Shown: in pieces, positions 1-5,745 of the stretch
How positions within the stretch are numbered: the first letter of the stretch is position 1
How the letters are laid out: each line of letters starts with the position of its first letter
NCBI GenBank assembly: GCA_902476665.1
Contig: CABSEO010000030.1
Span: forward strand, 1 to 11,063
DNA: 11,063 nucleotides
Source of the DNA: an uncultured Emergencia sp.
Lineage (GTDB): Bacteria > Bacillota > Clostridia > Peptostreptococcales > Anaerovoracaceae
Direction: 5' to 3'
Program-made: the position numbers and the translations under genes
The notes under the pieces: generated by a model
The model's input: only the letters and a program-made list of their open reading frames with translations
Database searches by the model: none
What the model was told of the DNA's origin: nothing

Positions 1-410
1 ACGAGGTAAAACGTCTGGCTTCTTTAGAAGGTGCAGAGATTAATAAGGCTAAGGAAGTTCTGGCTTACGAGGTGACTAAACTGGTTCATGGAGAGGAAGA
101 GGCCAAGAAGGCTCAGGAAGGTGCAAGAGCCGCTTTTGGAGGCGGCGGAAATAGTGCCAACATTCCGACTACAGAAATGGCTGCTGCAGACTTTGAAGGT
201 GACGGCAGGGGACTGGTATCTCTGATTAAGGAACTGGGACTGGTACCGAGCAATGGTGAAGGTTTCAGAACCATTGAGCAGGGCGGACTTTCTTTAAACG
301 GAGAAAAAGTAACAAATCCGAAAATGAATGTGACTATGGAACTGTTCAAGGATGGCGAAATCCTGATCCAGAAAGGTAAGAAAAAATTCCACAAAGTGGT
401 GATAAAATAA
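1..410 (+). CDS. tyrS: Tyrosyl-tRNA synthetase, C-terminal part (5' truncated by window)
   Basis: Tyrosyl-tRNA synthetase charges tRNA-Tyr with tyrosine in the cytoplasm. Only the last 135 codons are present, read from base 3 in frame and ending with TAA at 408-410. The visible part begins in the helical tRNA-binding region (EVKRLASLEGAEINKAKEVL, then a VTKLVHGEEEA stretch), passes through the AAFGGGG linker, and ends in an S4-like RNA-binding domain with the typical LSLNGEKVTNPKMNVT segment. The catalytic Rossmann domain with HIGH and KMSKS motifs lies upstream of the window. A GTG at 72 could be mistaken for a start, but the frame is open to the window edge and matches the family, so it is internal. 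A strong terminator follows 80 bp downstream, so tyrS is probably the last or only gene of its transcript. Family identity is very likely. Confidence 0.93.
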   Translation, partial: EVKRLASLEGAEINKAKEVLAYEVTKLVHGEEEAKKAQEGARAAFGGGGNSANIPTTEMAAADFEGDGRGLVSLIKELGLVPSNGEGFRTIEQGGLSLNGEKVTNPKMNVTMELFKDGEILIQKGKKKFHKVVIK

Positions 411-490
411 GCTGTGGGCCTTAATTATTGCAGACTGTTTACAGCAGAACAATGAGGGAAGGCTGGAGCCGGAAAACGAAAATCAGATAA

Positions 491-544
491 GGGCCGCTGC
501 AGAATAGACAAGGATTCATCTATTCTGCAGCGGCTCTATTTTTT
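491..544 (+). terminator. Intrinsic terminator after tyrS
   Basis: A perfect 16-bp stem (493-508 pairing with 519-534) with a 10-nt loop is followed by a T-rich run (535-544). It sits about 80 bp after the tyrS stop codon. It is a textbook rho-independent terminator. Confidence 0.9.
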
Positions 545-660
545 CCAAAGCAGAACATGAAGCTTTATTCTCAGGTTCTTTCATTGATCTGGTTCCCGAA
601 TATAATTCTGCATTTCTCTATCGGGGGATTTTTTGAAAGAAGTGAAACTATTTCTGTTAT

Positions 661-888
661 TGTTAACCAGAAATTGAAAAAAGTGCTGAGATGAGTATAA
701 ATATGATAGTTTTTTAACCAGAAAATTAAATATTTCTGATTTTGAGTATAAACGTTTATACTCTTCTTGTCATTTTAAAACCATTTTGGTTAAAAAAACA
801 GCAAAATATGATTAAATTATACTCAGCGCCTAGCCTTTTACTCTGATTTTTATACTCAATTTTACTGAAACAGATAATTATGGATAAC
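661..888. repeat. Array of paired motifs AACCAGAAA ... GAGTATAAA with fixed 28-bp spacing
   Basis: Two motifs recur as a unit in which the start of AACCAGAAA lies exactly 28 bp before the start of GAGTATAAA. Plus-strand copies start at 665/693 and 716/744, a period of 51 bp. A minus-strand copy reads 791/763 (AACCAAAAT then GAGTATAAA). A weaker minus-strand copy reads 885/857 (ATCCATAAT then GAGTATAAA). A lone minus-strand half (GAGTATAAT) starts at 824 without the partner motif. The spacers between the motifs are not conserved, which argues for two constrained protein-contact sites rather than a simple duplication. The region does not code. A multi-site operator for an unknown DNA-binding protein is the most natural reading, but this is inference. 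Confidence 0.6.
744..763. promoter_or_regulatory. Perfect 20-bp palindrome, operator-like
   Basis: GAGTATAAACGTTTATACTC is its own reverse complement over all 20 bases. It is formed where the second plus-strand GAGTATAAA unit meets the inverted third unit of the repeat array, so it is the symmetry centre of the array. It could be the main operator of a dimeric regulator. No T-run follows it, so it is not a terminator. Confidence 0.5.
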
Positions 889-1022
889 TGACTCAAGATT
901 GAGAAAAAGACGATATGGAGAAAGGCCATCGGCAGGTTGTGAGGGCGTTTTCTGTTTATGGAAAAAGTACTGTATTCTAACGATTTTTACAGGACAGTTT
1001 TATATAAAAAATAAAGACCCTC

Positions 1023-1051
1023 TTGACGAACGCAAAAACTTGTGATAGTCT
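1023..1051 (+). promoter_or_regulatory. Sigma-A type promoter of the leader and 50-residue ORF
   Basis: TTGACG at 1023-1028, a 17-bp spacer, and TAGTCT at 1046-1051. The -35 matches consensus at 5 of 6 bases and the -10 at 4 of 6. Transcription would start near 1058, giving a leader of about 200 nt before the ATG at 1261. Confidence 0.6.
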
Positions 1052-1057
1052 GATGCA

Positions 1058-1245
1058 GTGAGCTGATATCAGTGAGAAGGCAATATTGGTGCATATCTAG
1101 TTGGACAGACGGATAAAGCAGGATCTACACTGAAGAGACAGCGTAGATAAATGATTATATAAAGCTGTGGCTGTTGCTGCAGTTTTTATATTGCAGGATT
1201 TTACTTTTTCACTGTGCGGCAAGCGAGGTTGAGATTTAATTAATT
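1058..1245 (+). ncRNA. Long structured 5' leader, unidentified
   Basis: The interval between the predicted transcription start and the ribosome binding site at 1246 is unusually long for a 50-residue ORF. It contains a good hairpin: 1123-1128 pairs with 1143-1148, then one A/C mismatch, then CTG (1130-1132) with CAG (1139-1141), closing a 6-nt loop. Other possible helices are GATAT/ATATC pairing around a GCA/TGC pair in about 1065-1100, and CTGCA with TGCAG before 1198. I tried the riboswitch families I know by consensus (T-box, purine, glycine, TPP, c-di-GMP, preQ1) and none fits. It could be a regulatory leader or a small RNA in its own right. Confidence 0.4.
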
Positions 1246-1260
1246 GGAAAGGAGTTTATC

Positions 1261-1413
1261 ATGAGAATACTGGAAACATTGATGGATCACATTGAAGACA
1301 ATTATGAAGCAGCAAAAGAAATTATTTTAGGAAACTGTGCAAAACCTGAAGATATGGGGGATAATGCATGGCAGGCATATATGATGCCGCTTAACGACCG
1401 GATGAGAGGATAA
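1261..1413 (+). CDS. Small acidic protein of 50 residues, unknown function
   Basis: The ORF starts with ATG at 1261 and stops with TAA at 1411-1413. It is preceded by a strong ribosome binding site, GGAAAGGAG at 1246-1254, six bases before the ATG. A promoter at 1023-1051 and a clean intrinsic terminator at 1467-1490 frame it as its own transcription unit. The product begins MRILETLMDHIEDNYEAAKE and ends MMPLNDRMRG. It is soluble, with no membrane segment or signal peptide, and its N-terminal half looks helical and acidic. It has one Cys (residue 26) and one Trp. I do not recognise the family. Signals on both sides make a real small gene likely, though the transcript could work mainly as an RNA. 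Confidence 0.62.
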   Translation: MRILETLMDHIEDNYEAAKEIILGNCAKPEDMGDNAWQAYMMPLNDRMRG

Positions 1414-1466
1414 GAAGCAGGACTGCCCCCCCCTTTTTTTTAGGAAAGTCTGTGAATTCAACTGCA

Positions 1467-1490
1467 GCCGCCCGATATGGGCGGCTTTTT
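1467..1490 (+). terminator. Intrinsic terminator after the 50-residue ORF
   Basis: The 7-bp GC-only stem 1467-1473 (GCCGCCC) pairs perfectly with 1479-1485. It has a 5-nt loop and five Ts directly after the stem. Confidence 0.9.
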
Positions 1491-1630
1491 ACTTGGAGAT
1501 TTTTGAGGAGCATCAGCTGGCAGTCACTTTTGTTTTTGTATGACAGATGAATCCAGATAGGTCTATTTTGTGATAAAATAATGTCTGAAAAAAGATATAC
1601 TGACAGATAAAAATAGAAGGAGAAAAGGAC

Positions 1631-2137
1631 ATGACAGAAAACAAAAGGCTGGACAAATATCTCAGAATGCTGGAAGGAAAGGGGGCAGATCCTGCTGTCG
1701 TCATTGAACCGTGTCAGGTGGTAACCGCGCCATGGACAGTGTTCAGATGCCAGTTCGGCTGCGGCAGCTATGGAAGAAATCACTGCTGTCCTCCTGAGAC
1801 TCCCACTTATGAAAGAACTCGAAAAGTACTGGACAGTTATAAAACTGCAATACTTTTCCGTGTTCATCACTGGAACGCTACAGATATGGCCAGAGACTGC
1901 GCCAGAGAACTTTATCTGGACGGGTATTATAAGGCAATGGGATTTGGAAGTGGAATGTGCAAGCTGTGCAGGGAGTGTGATCCTGCAGGGTGCAGACAGC
2001 CGGAAAAAGCAATTCCATCTATGGAAGCGTGTGGCATTGACGTTTTTGCAACAGCCAGACATTTCGGTCTGGAAATCCGTACTTTACAGAAGCCGGATGA
2101 ACAGCGCAACCATTTCGGCCTTATTCTTATCGAGTGA
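1631..2137 (+). CDS. DUF2284 family predicted metal-binding protein
   Basis: This 168-residue cysteine-rich cytoplasmic protein is of the DUF2284 type (predicted metal or Fe-S binding). The N-terminal half carries C40-x3-C44-x7-C52-C53-P-P (FRCQFGCGSYGRNHCCPP), a hallmark of the family. The second half carries a ferredoxin-like cluster, MCKLCRECDPAGCRQP, about residues 115-130, followed by one more Cys in MEACGIDVF. The family's function is not established. Roles in Fe-S cluster or metal handling are inferred only from the cysteines. Start choice: ATG 1631 has a strong AGAAGGAG site (about 1615-1622) eight bases upstream. It follows the terminator at 1467-1490, so it has its own promoter; a TATACT at 1596-1601 could be the -10, but no good -35 is visible. 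The length is normal for the family. Confidence 0.88.
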   Translation: MTENKRLDKYLRMLEGKGADPAVVIEPCQVVTAPWTVFRCQFGCGSYGRNHCCPPETPTYERTRKVLDSYKTAILFRVHHWNATDMARDCARELYLDGYYKAMGFGSGMCKLCRECDPAGCRQPEKAIPSMEACGIDVFATARHFGLEIRTLQKPDEQRNHFGLILIE

Positions 2138-2246
2138 ATTTTAGATAAAAGAGGTTATATGAGATGAAGACCGTCCGGGAGTTTGAAGCTTCTGTGAAGA
2201 TTGTGTAAAATCATACTTTTTTACTACGTTTATCAGGGTGCAGGGG

Positions 2247-2276
2247 GGCAAATGCTGTTTGCCGCAGGTGTTTTTT
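2247..2276 (+). terminator. Weak hairpin with T-run, possible terminator of the DUF2284 gene
   Basis: GGCAAA (2247-2252) pairs with TTTGCC (2258-2263). A T6 run follows at 2271-2276, but seven bases from the stem, which is far for an intrinsic terminator. It overlaps the -35 region of the next promoter. Low confidence. Confidence 0.3.
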
Positions 2277-2286
2277 GTGGTACAAT
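2259..2286 (+). promoter_or_regulatory. Probable promoter of the P-type ATPase gene
   Basis: TTGCCG (2259-2264), a 16-bp spacer and TACAAT (2281-2286). The -10 is good and the -35 is moderate. The predicted start, near 2293, leaves a short leader before the ATG at 2319. Confidence 0.5.
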
Positions 2287-2318
2287 AGGGTGTATTGAAT
2301 GGAGGAGATGGATGATTT

Positions 2319-4700
2319 ATGTTGGGATTAACTAGCAGAGAAGCAGAAGAAAAAATAGCGCAGGGTCTGTCTAATGAACAGGTTGACTCATCTACAAGAA
2401 CTGTTAAAGAAATTATTAAAGAAAACGTATTTACATATTTCAACCTGATCTTTACGGTGCTGGCAGTGCTGCTCATTGCTGTAGGCTCTTTTAAAGATCT
2501 GAGCTTTATGCTCATCGTCTTTGCCAATACAGCGATTGGTATTTTCCAGGAAATAAAATCTAAAATGACATTGGATAAACTGAAACTGCTGAAAATGCCT
2601 AAGGCCCACGTGTTCAGAGATGGCCGGGAAACTTCTGTAGCCATAGAGGAACTGGTGCTGGGCGATGTGATTATTCTCAGTGCAGGCAGTCAGATTCCGG
2701 CTGACGCAGTGGTGGTGGAAGGCAGTGTGCAGGTTAACGAAGCACTGATAACCGGAGAATCTGATGAGATAACCAAAACTGCAGATTCTAAGCTGCTGTC
2801 AGGAAGTTTTGTCATATCTGGAAGCTGTGCCGCCAGACTTACAGCAGTAGGAAGGGATTCTTATATCAGTAAGCTGACTATTGAGGCAACAAAAGACAGA
2901 AACGGTGAACAGTCTGAAATGATCAAGTCCCTGGACAGACTGGTAAAGGCAGTAGGTATCATTATCATTCCTGTAGGTGTTGTTCTGTTTGTGCAGCAGT
3001 GCTTTATTCTGGAGGACGGCTTTTCTGAAAGTGTAACTTCTATGGTTGCAGCAGTGCTGGGTATGATTCCGGAAGGTCTGTATATGACTGCAAGCATTGC
3101 CATGGTTGTCAGTGCCATGAGACTGGCCAGACAGGACGTACTGGTGCAGAACATGCGGTGTATTGAAACCCTTGCAAGAGTTAATGTTCTCTGTGTGGAC
3201 AAGACCGGCACGATCACCGAAAATGAGATGAAAGTGGCTAATCTGCAGAAAATGGACGATCAGATCAGCCAGGATGAGCTTTCCAGAATGCTGGGAGATC
3301 TGGCCCATGCTCAGAATGCGGATAATATCACTATGGCCGCAATGCAGAGCTATTTTACAGAACGTTCAGGACGGGCAACTCTCAGCGTTTGTCCTTTTTC
3401 TTCGAAATATAAGTACTGTGGTGCCTCTTATCAAGACGGCAATTATGTGCTGGGCGCACCAGAGTTTGTCCTGCGTGATGCATTTGCGCATTATGAAGAG
3501 GAAATCAACAGTGTCAGTGAAAAGGGATATCGTGTACTTGCCTTTGCTCAGACTGAGGATGTGCCTGCGGGAGAGCCGCTTCAGGGCAAAGTACGTCTCC
3601 TGGGGCTGGTATATCTGACCAATCCAATTCGTAAATCTGCAAAAGAGACTTTCCAGTATTTTGCAGACAACGGAGTAGAAGTGAAGGTGATTTCCGGTGA
3701 TAATCCTGTAACAGTGTCTAATATCGCTTTGGAAGCCGGAATTGCAAATGCCGAGCGCTATATCGATGCTAGACAGCTGGTCAACGAGCGTGCGATTTTT
3801 GAGGCGGTGGAACGATATACGGTATTTGGCCGCGTGACACCGGAACAGAAGAGAATGTTTGTAAAAGCGCTGAAAAAACAAGGCAAAACGGTAGGAATGA
3901 CGGGGGACGGAGTTAACGATATTCTTGCTCTGCGAGATGCGGATTGTTCTATTGCCATGGCTTCGGGAAGTGAAGCAGCTTCCAATGCGGCACAGCTGGT
4001 GCTGATGGATTCTGATTTCTCAAAAATGCCGTCAGTTGTGGCAGAGGGGCGGAGAGTTGTTAATAATATTGAAAAATCGGCCAGCCTGTTCCTGACAAAA
4101 AATATTTTTTCATTGCTGCTTGCGTTATTCTCTATGATCAGTGTGCTGTCCTATCCGCTTAAACCTTCACAGATTACGCTGATCAGTATGTTTACTATCG
4201 GAGTGCCGTCTTTTATTCTGTCTCTGGAACCGAATAAGAACCGGATTAAAGGCAGCTTCTTTGGAAATGTGTTCAAGATGGCCGCTCCGGCGGGACTGAC
4301 TACATTTGTCAGCGTCAGCTCTCTGGTGATTTTCGGACAGGTATTTGATATAGAGAGTGAATGTATTTCTACATCCTGCACCATTCTGGTGGCACTGGTG
4401 GGATTTATGATTCTGGGAAAAGTTGCAAAACCGACCAATGCTTTTCATGTGGGACTTATTGCAGTTATGCTTCTTGGCATGGGATACTGTCTTTTCTTCC
4501 AGAAAGACTTCTTTGGGATCAATGAAATATCCACTCAGGCTATGATGCTGCTGGTAGTTTTCCTGATTGCAACAGAGGGCTTGTTCCGTTATGTATATAA
4601 GTTTACCAGTCTCTGCGGCAGAATTCTGCAGGGAAATCCAGAGAAGCGGAAGAACAAAAAAGGAAAGAAGAGAATTAAGATTACGATTGAGAAGCAGTAG
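2319..4700 (+). CDS. Cation-translocating P-type ATPase, CtpE-like
   Basis: A membrane pump of 793 residues that would use ATP to move a cation. Visible motifs in order: an actuator-domain TGES at 145-148; the M4 motif MIPEGL around 249-254, which resembles the CtpE group (a calcium transporter in mycobacteria) more than heavy-metal CPC pumps or SERCA-type PEGLP; DKTGTITENEM with phosphorylated Asp294; the HAD segment VISGDNPVTV; and TGDGVND at 528-534. Further membrane helices (KNIFSLLLALFSMIS, FVSVSSLVIFGQV and others) fill the last third. The tail is very basic (PEKRKNKKGKKRIKITIEKQ). There is no N-terminal CxxC metal domain. Length fits CtpE-like pumps (about 800). Start: GGAGGAG at 2301-2307 lies 11 bp before ATG 2319, and an in-frame TGA at 2313 excludes an earlier start. 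Substrate (Ca2+ likely) is inferred. Confidence 0.88.
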   Translation: MLGLTSREAEEKIAQGLSNEQVDSSTRTVKEIIKENVFTYFNLIFTVLAVLLIAVGSFKDLSFMLIVFANTAIGIFQEIKSKMTLDKLKLLKMPKAHVFRDGRETSVAIEELVLGDVIILSAGSQIPADAVVVEGSVQVNEALITGESDEITKTADSKLLSGSFVISGSCAARLTAVGRDSYISKLTIEATKDRNGEQSEMIKSLDRLVKAVGIIIIPVGVVLFVQQCFILEDGFSESVTSMVAAVLGMIPEGLYMTASIAMVVSAMRLARQDVLVQNMRCIETLARVNVLCVDKTGTITENEMKVANLQKMDDQISQDELSRMLGDLAHAQNADNITMAAMQSYFTERSGRATLSVCPFSSKYKYCGASYQDGNYVLGAPEFVLRDAFAHYEEEINSVSEKGYRVLAFAQTEDVPAGEPLQGKVRLLGLVYLTNPIRKSAKETFQYFADNGVEVKVISGDNPVTVSNIALEAGIANAERYIDARQLVNERAIFEAVERYTVFGRVTPEQKRMFVKALKKQGKTVGMTGDGVNDILALRDADCSIAMASGSEAASNAAQLVLMDSDFSKMPSVVAEGRRVVNNIEKSASLFLTKNIFSLLLALFSMISVLSYPLKPSQITLISMFTIGVPSFILSLEPNKNRIKGSFFGNVFKMAAPAGLTTFVSVSSLVIFGQVFDIESECISTSCTILVALVGFMILGKVAKPTNAFHVGLIAVMLLGMGYCLFFQKDFFGINEISTQAMMLLVVFLIATEGLFRYVYKFTSLCGRILQGNPEKRKNKKGKKRIKITIEKQ

Positions 4701-4722
4701 ATTTTAATAGAAAACAGTGAAT

Positions 4723-4773
4723 AACCCAAAACTAAAGCCGTGCGGATGATCCGCACGGCTTTAGTTTTGGGTT
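4723..4773. terminator. 24-bp perfect hairpin, probably bidirectional terminator
   Basis: Arms 4723-4746 and 4750-4773 are perfectly complementary around a 3-nt loop. The GC-rich core (AAAGCCGTGCGGA) is followed within the stem by TTTAGTTTT on both strands, so either direction could terminate. It lies 23 bp after the ATPase stop codon. It may also end a transcript from the minus-strand promoter at 4832-4859. Confidence 0.8.
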
Positions 4774-4831
4774 AGGACTTTATTATAATTTATATAGGTA
4801 ATTGCGATAATTAATTTTAGCTTACACTACT

Positions 4832-4859
4832 ATAATACGCGTTTTTGAAAATTTGTCAA
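4832..4859 (-). promoter_or_regulatory. Minus-strand promoter facing the 24-bp hairpin
   Basis: Read on the minus strand: TTGACA (4859-4854), a 16-bp spacer, and TATTAT (4837-4832), 11 of 12 consensus bases. A transcript would start near 4825 and run into the hairpin at 4773-4723 within about 100 nt. No minus-strand ORF follows. It may make a short RNA or an RNA antisense to the ATPase 3' end. Confidence 0.5.
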
Positions 4860-4913
4860 GAGGATCGGGGATATTTTTTGTATTTCTTTTCAAAAAAATG
4901 ATTATAAATAATC

Positions 4914-4927
4914 GATTGTGCACAATC
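4914..4927. promoter_or_regulatory. Palindrome GATTGTGCACAATC, likely GntR operator
   Basis: A perfect 14-bp palindrome whose core TTGTGCACAA resembles operators of FadR/FCD-type GntR regulators (TTGT..ACAA pattern). It sits 13 bp upstream of the -35 of the GntR-family gene and between the two divergent promoters. Autoregulation is inferred. Confidence 0.55.
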
Positions 4928-4940
4928 AACCCGCTTCAGG

Positions 4941-4969
4941 TTGACAGCACAGCACTTGCAGATTATAAT
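4941..4969 (+). promoter_or_regulatory. Consensus sigma-A promoter of the GntR gene
   Basis: TTGACA (4941-4946), 17-bp spacer, TATAAT (4964-4969): a full match to consensus. The start would be near 4976, inside the palindrome at 4972-4988. A promoter this strong for a regulator gene suggests it is normally repressed. Confidence 0.88.
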
Positions 4970-4971
4970 AA

Positions 4972-4988
4972 AATTAAGTGACTTAATT
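4972..4988. promoter_or_regulatory. Inverted repeat over the transcription start, operator-like
   Basis: AATTAAGT-G-ACTTAATT is an 8+1+8 perfect inverted repeat that begins 2 bp after the -10 box and covers the predicted transcription start. A protein bound here would block the promoter at 4941-4969. It differs in sequence from the palindrome at 4914-4927. Confidence 0.5.
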
Positions 4989-5013
4989 AATCGTGAAGTA
5001 AGAGGTGCAGGAA

Positions 5014-5667
5014 ATGGGTATCTTAAAGAAAACTACAATGAAGGACCAGATATATGCCCTGATAAAAGAAAGGATTTTCAACCAGATATATGAACAGGGA
5101 CAAAAGATCAACATGCTGGAATTATCTATGGAACTGGGTGTAAGCAACTCACCGATCCGAGAAGCTTTGTCTGTTCTGGAAAGTGAGGGGCTGATTGAGT
5201 TTACTCCAAATGCGGGTCCTAAAGTGGTCACCATTGACAGCACCCTTTTTGAAGAAGTTCAGGAGACAGCCAGAATTCTGCTGCTTGGCTGTTATGAACA
5301 ATGTGTGGAAAAGAATCTGATTGACAAACTGATTGTCAGAATAGAAGAGTGCCTTGCTATGCAAAAATCTGCTGCTGATGATTACAGTGAACAGGGAGAA
5401 GCAGAGTTTGCCAGACTTGCCATCGAATTTGATGTCAGTGTTATGAAAATTTTAGGTAATCAGACACTGGAACGTCTGTATGCAGCGTTTTATAACCAGC
5501 TCTATCTTGTGATCCTATACGATCACAAGCACTCCTGTGTGGAAAGATCGGAGAATATCAGACAGCATGAGGAACTGCTGGAAGCAGTCAGAAGAGGAAG
5601 TATTGAAGAGGTGAACCAGTGCATCAATGTGCACTTTGGCAGGCATGTGACTGATCATGTAAAATAA
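5014..5667 (+). CDS. GntR family transcriptional regulator, FCD (FadR-type) domain
   Basis: A cytoplasmic DNA-binding regulator of 217 residues. The N-terminal winged helix-turn-helix is typical: SMELGVSNSPIREALSVLES around 38-57, then EGLIEF and the wing. The rest is a helical FCD ligand domain. In many FCD proteins an Asp and three His bind a metal. Here the two later His are kept (H185 in RQHEELL, H207 in NVHF), but the first pair appears replaced (A136 and D140 in AIEFDVSVMKILGN), so the metal site may be altered or absent. Start: an in-frame GTG at 5005 is possible, but the GAGG-type site at 5001-5006 fits ATG 5014 with about 8-bp spacing. It stands alone, with its own consensus promoter and a terminator after it. 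Ligand unknown; two nearby palindromes suggest autoregulation. Confidence 0.88.
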   Translation: MGILKKTTMKDQIYALIKERIFNQIYEQGQKINMLELSMELGVSNSPIREALSVLESEGLIEFTPNAGPKVVTIDSTLFEEVQETARILLLGCYEQCVEKNLIDKLIVRIEECLAMQKSAADDYSEQGEAEFARLAIEFDVSVMKILGNQTLERLYAAFYNQLYLVILYDHKHSCVERSENIRQHEELLEAVRRGSIEEVNQCINVHFGRHVTDHVK

Positions 5668-5673
5668 AATCAT

Positions 5674-5716
5674 ACAGACCGCAGACAATCATATTGCTGC
5701 GGTCTGTGTCTTTTTT
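5674..5716. terminator. Intrinsic terminator between convergent genes
   Basis: The 11-bp stem 5674-5684 pairs with 5697-5707. An inner CAAT/ATTG helix (5686-5689 with 5693-5696) extends it past a bulged A. T6 at 5711-5716 serves the GntR transcript. On the minus strand the stem is followed by ATGATTTTATTTT, so it may also end the transporter operon. Confidence 0.88.
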
Positions 5717-5745
5717 GTTTTAAAGCATAAATCTTACCGATATTG

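Larger units (their letters stand above)
545..1022. other. Gene-free AT-rich region with ordered repeats
   Basis: No convincing coding region was found on either strand. The first 115 bp hold nothing I recognise. From about 661 to 888 there is an ordered array of two short motifs, annotated separately. From 890 to 1022 I see only a possible ACTGT/ACAGT inverted pair around 969-998, and no gene. The stretch separates the tyrS terminator from the promoter at 1023. Confidence 0.6.
4774..5013. other. Divergent regulatory region between the ATPase hairpin and the GntR gene
   Basis: No coding region is seen. The stretch holds a minus-strand promoter, two palindromes and a consensus plus-strand promoter, all annotated separately. 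The remainder is AT-rich. Confidence 0.6.

Noticed and set aside
661..888. CRISPR array
   Set aside because: Motifs are 9 bp, spacing is irregular between units, copies occur in both orientations, and no repeat of CRISPR length (about 24-36 bp) exists.
1391..2062. Long minus-strand ORF of 223 codons opposite the DUF2284 gene
   Set aside because: It lies antisense to a well-supported gene with strong ribosome binding site and family motifs. Its product has no recognisable domain, and it runs through the terminator at 1467-1490.
2799..3881. Several minus-strand ORFs within the P-type ATPase gene
   Set aside because: They are antisense shadows of a gene whose motifs are unmistakable; no promoter or ribosome binding site supports them.
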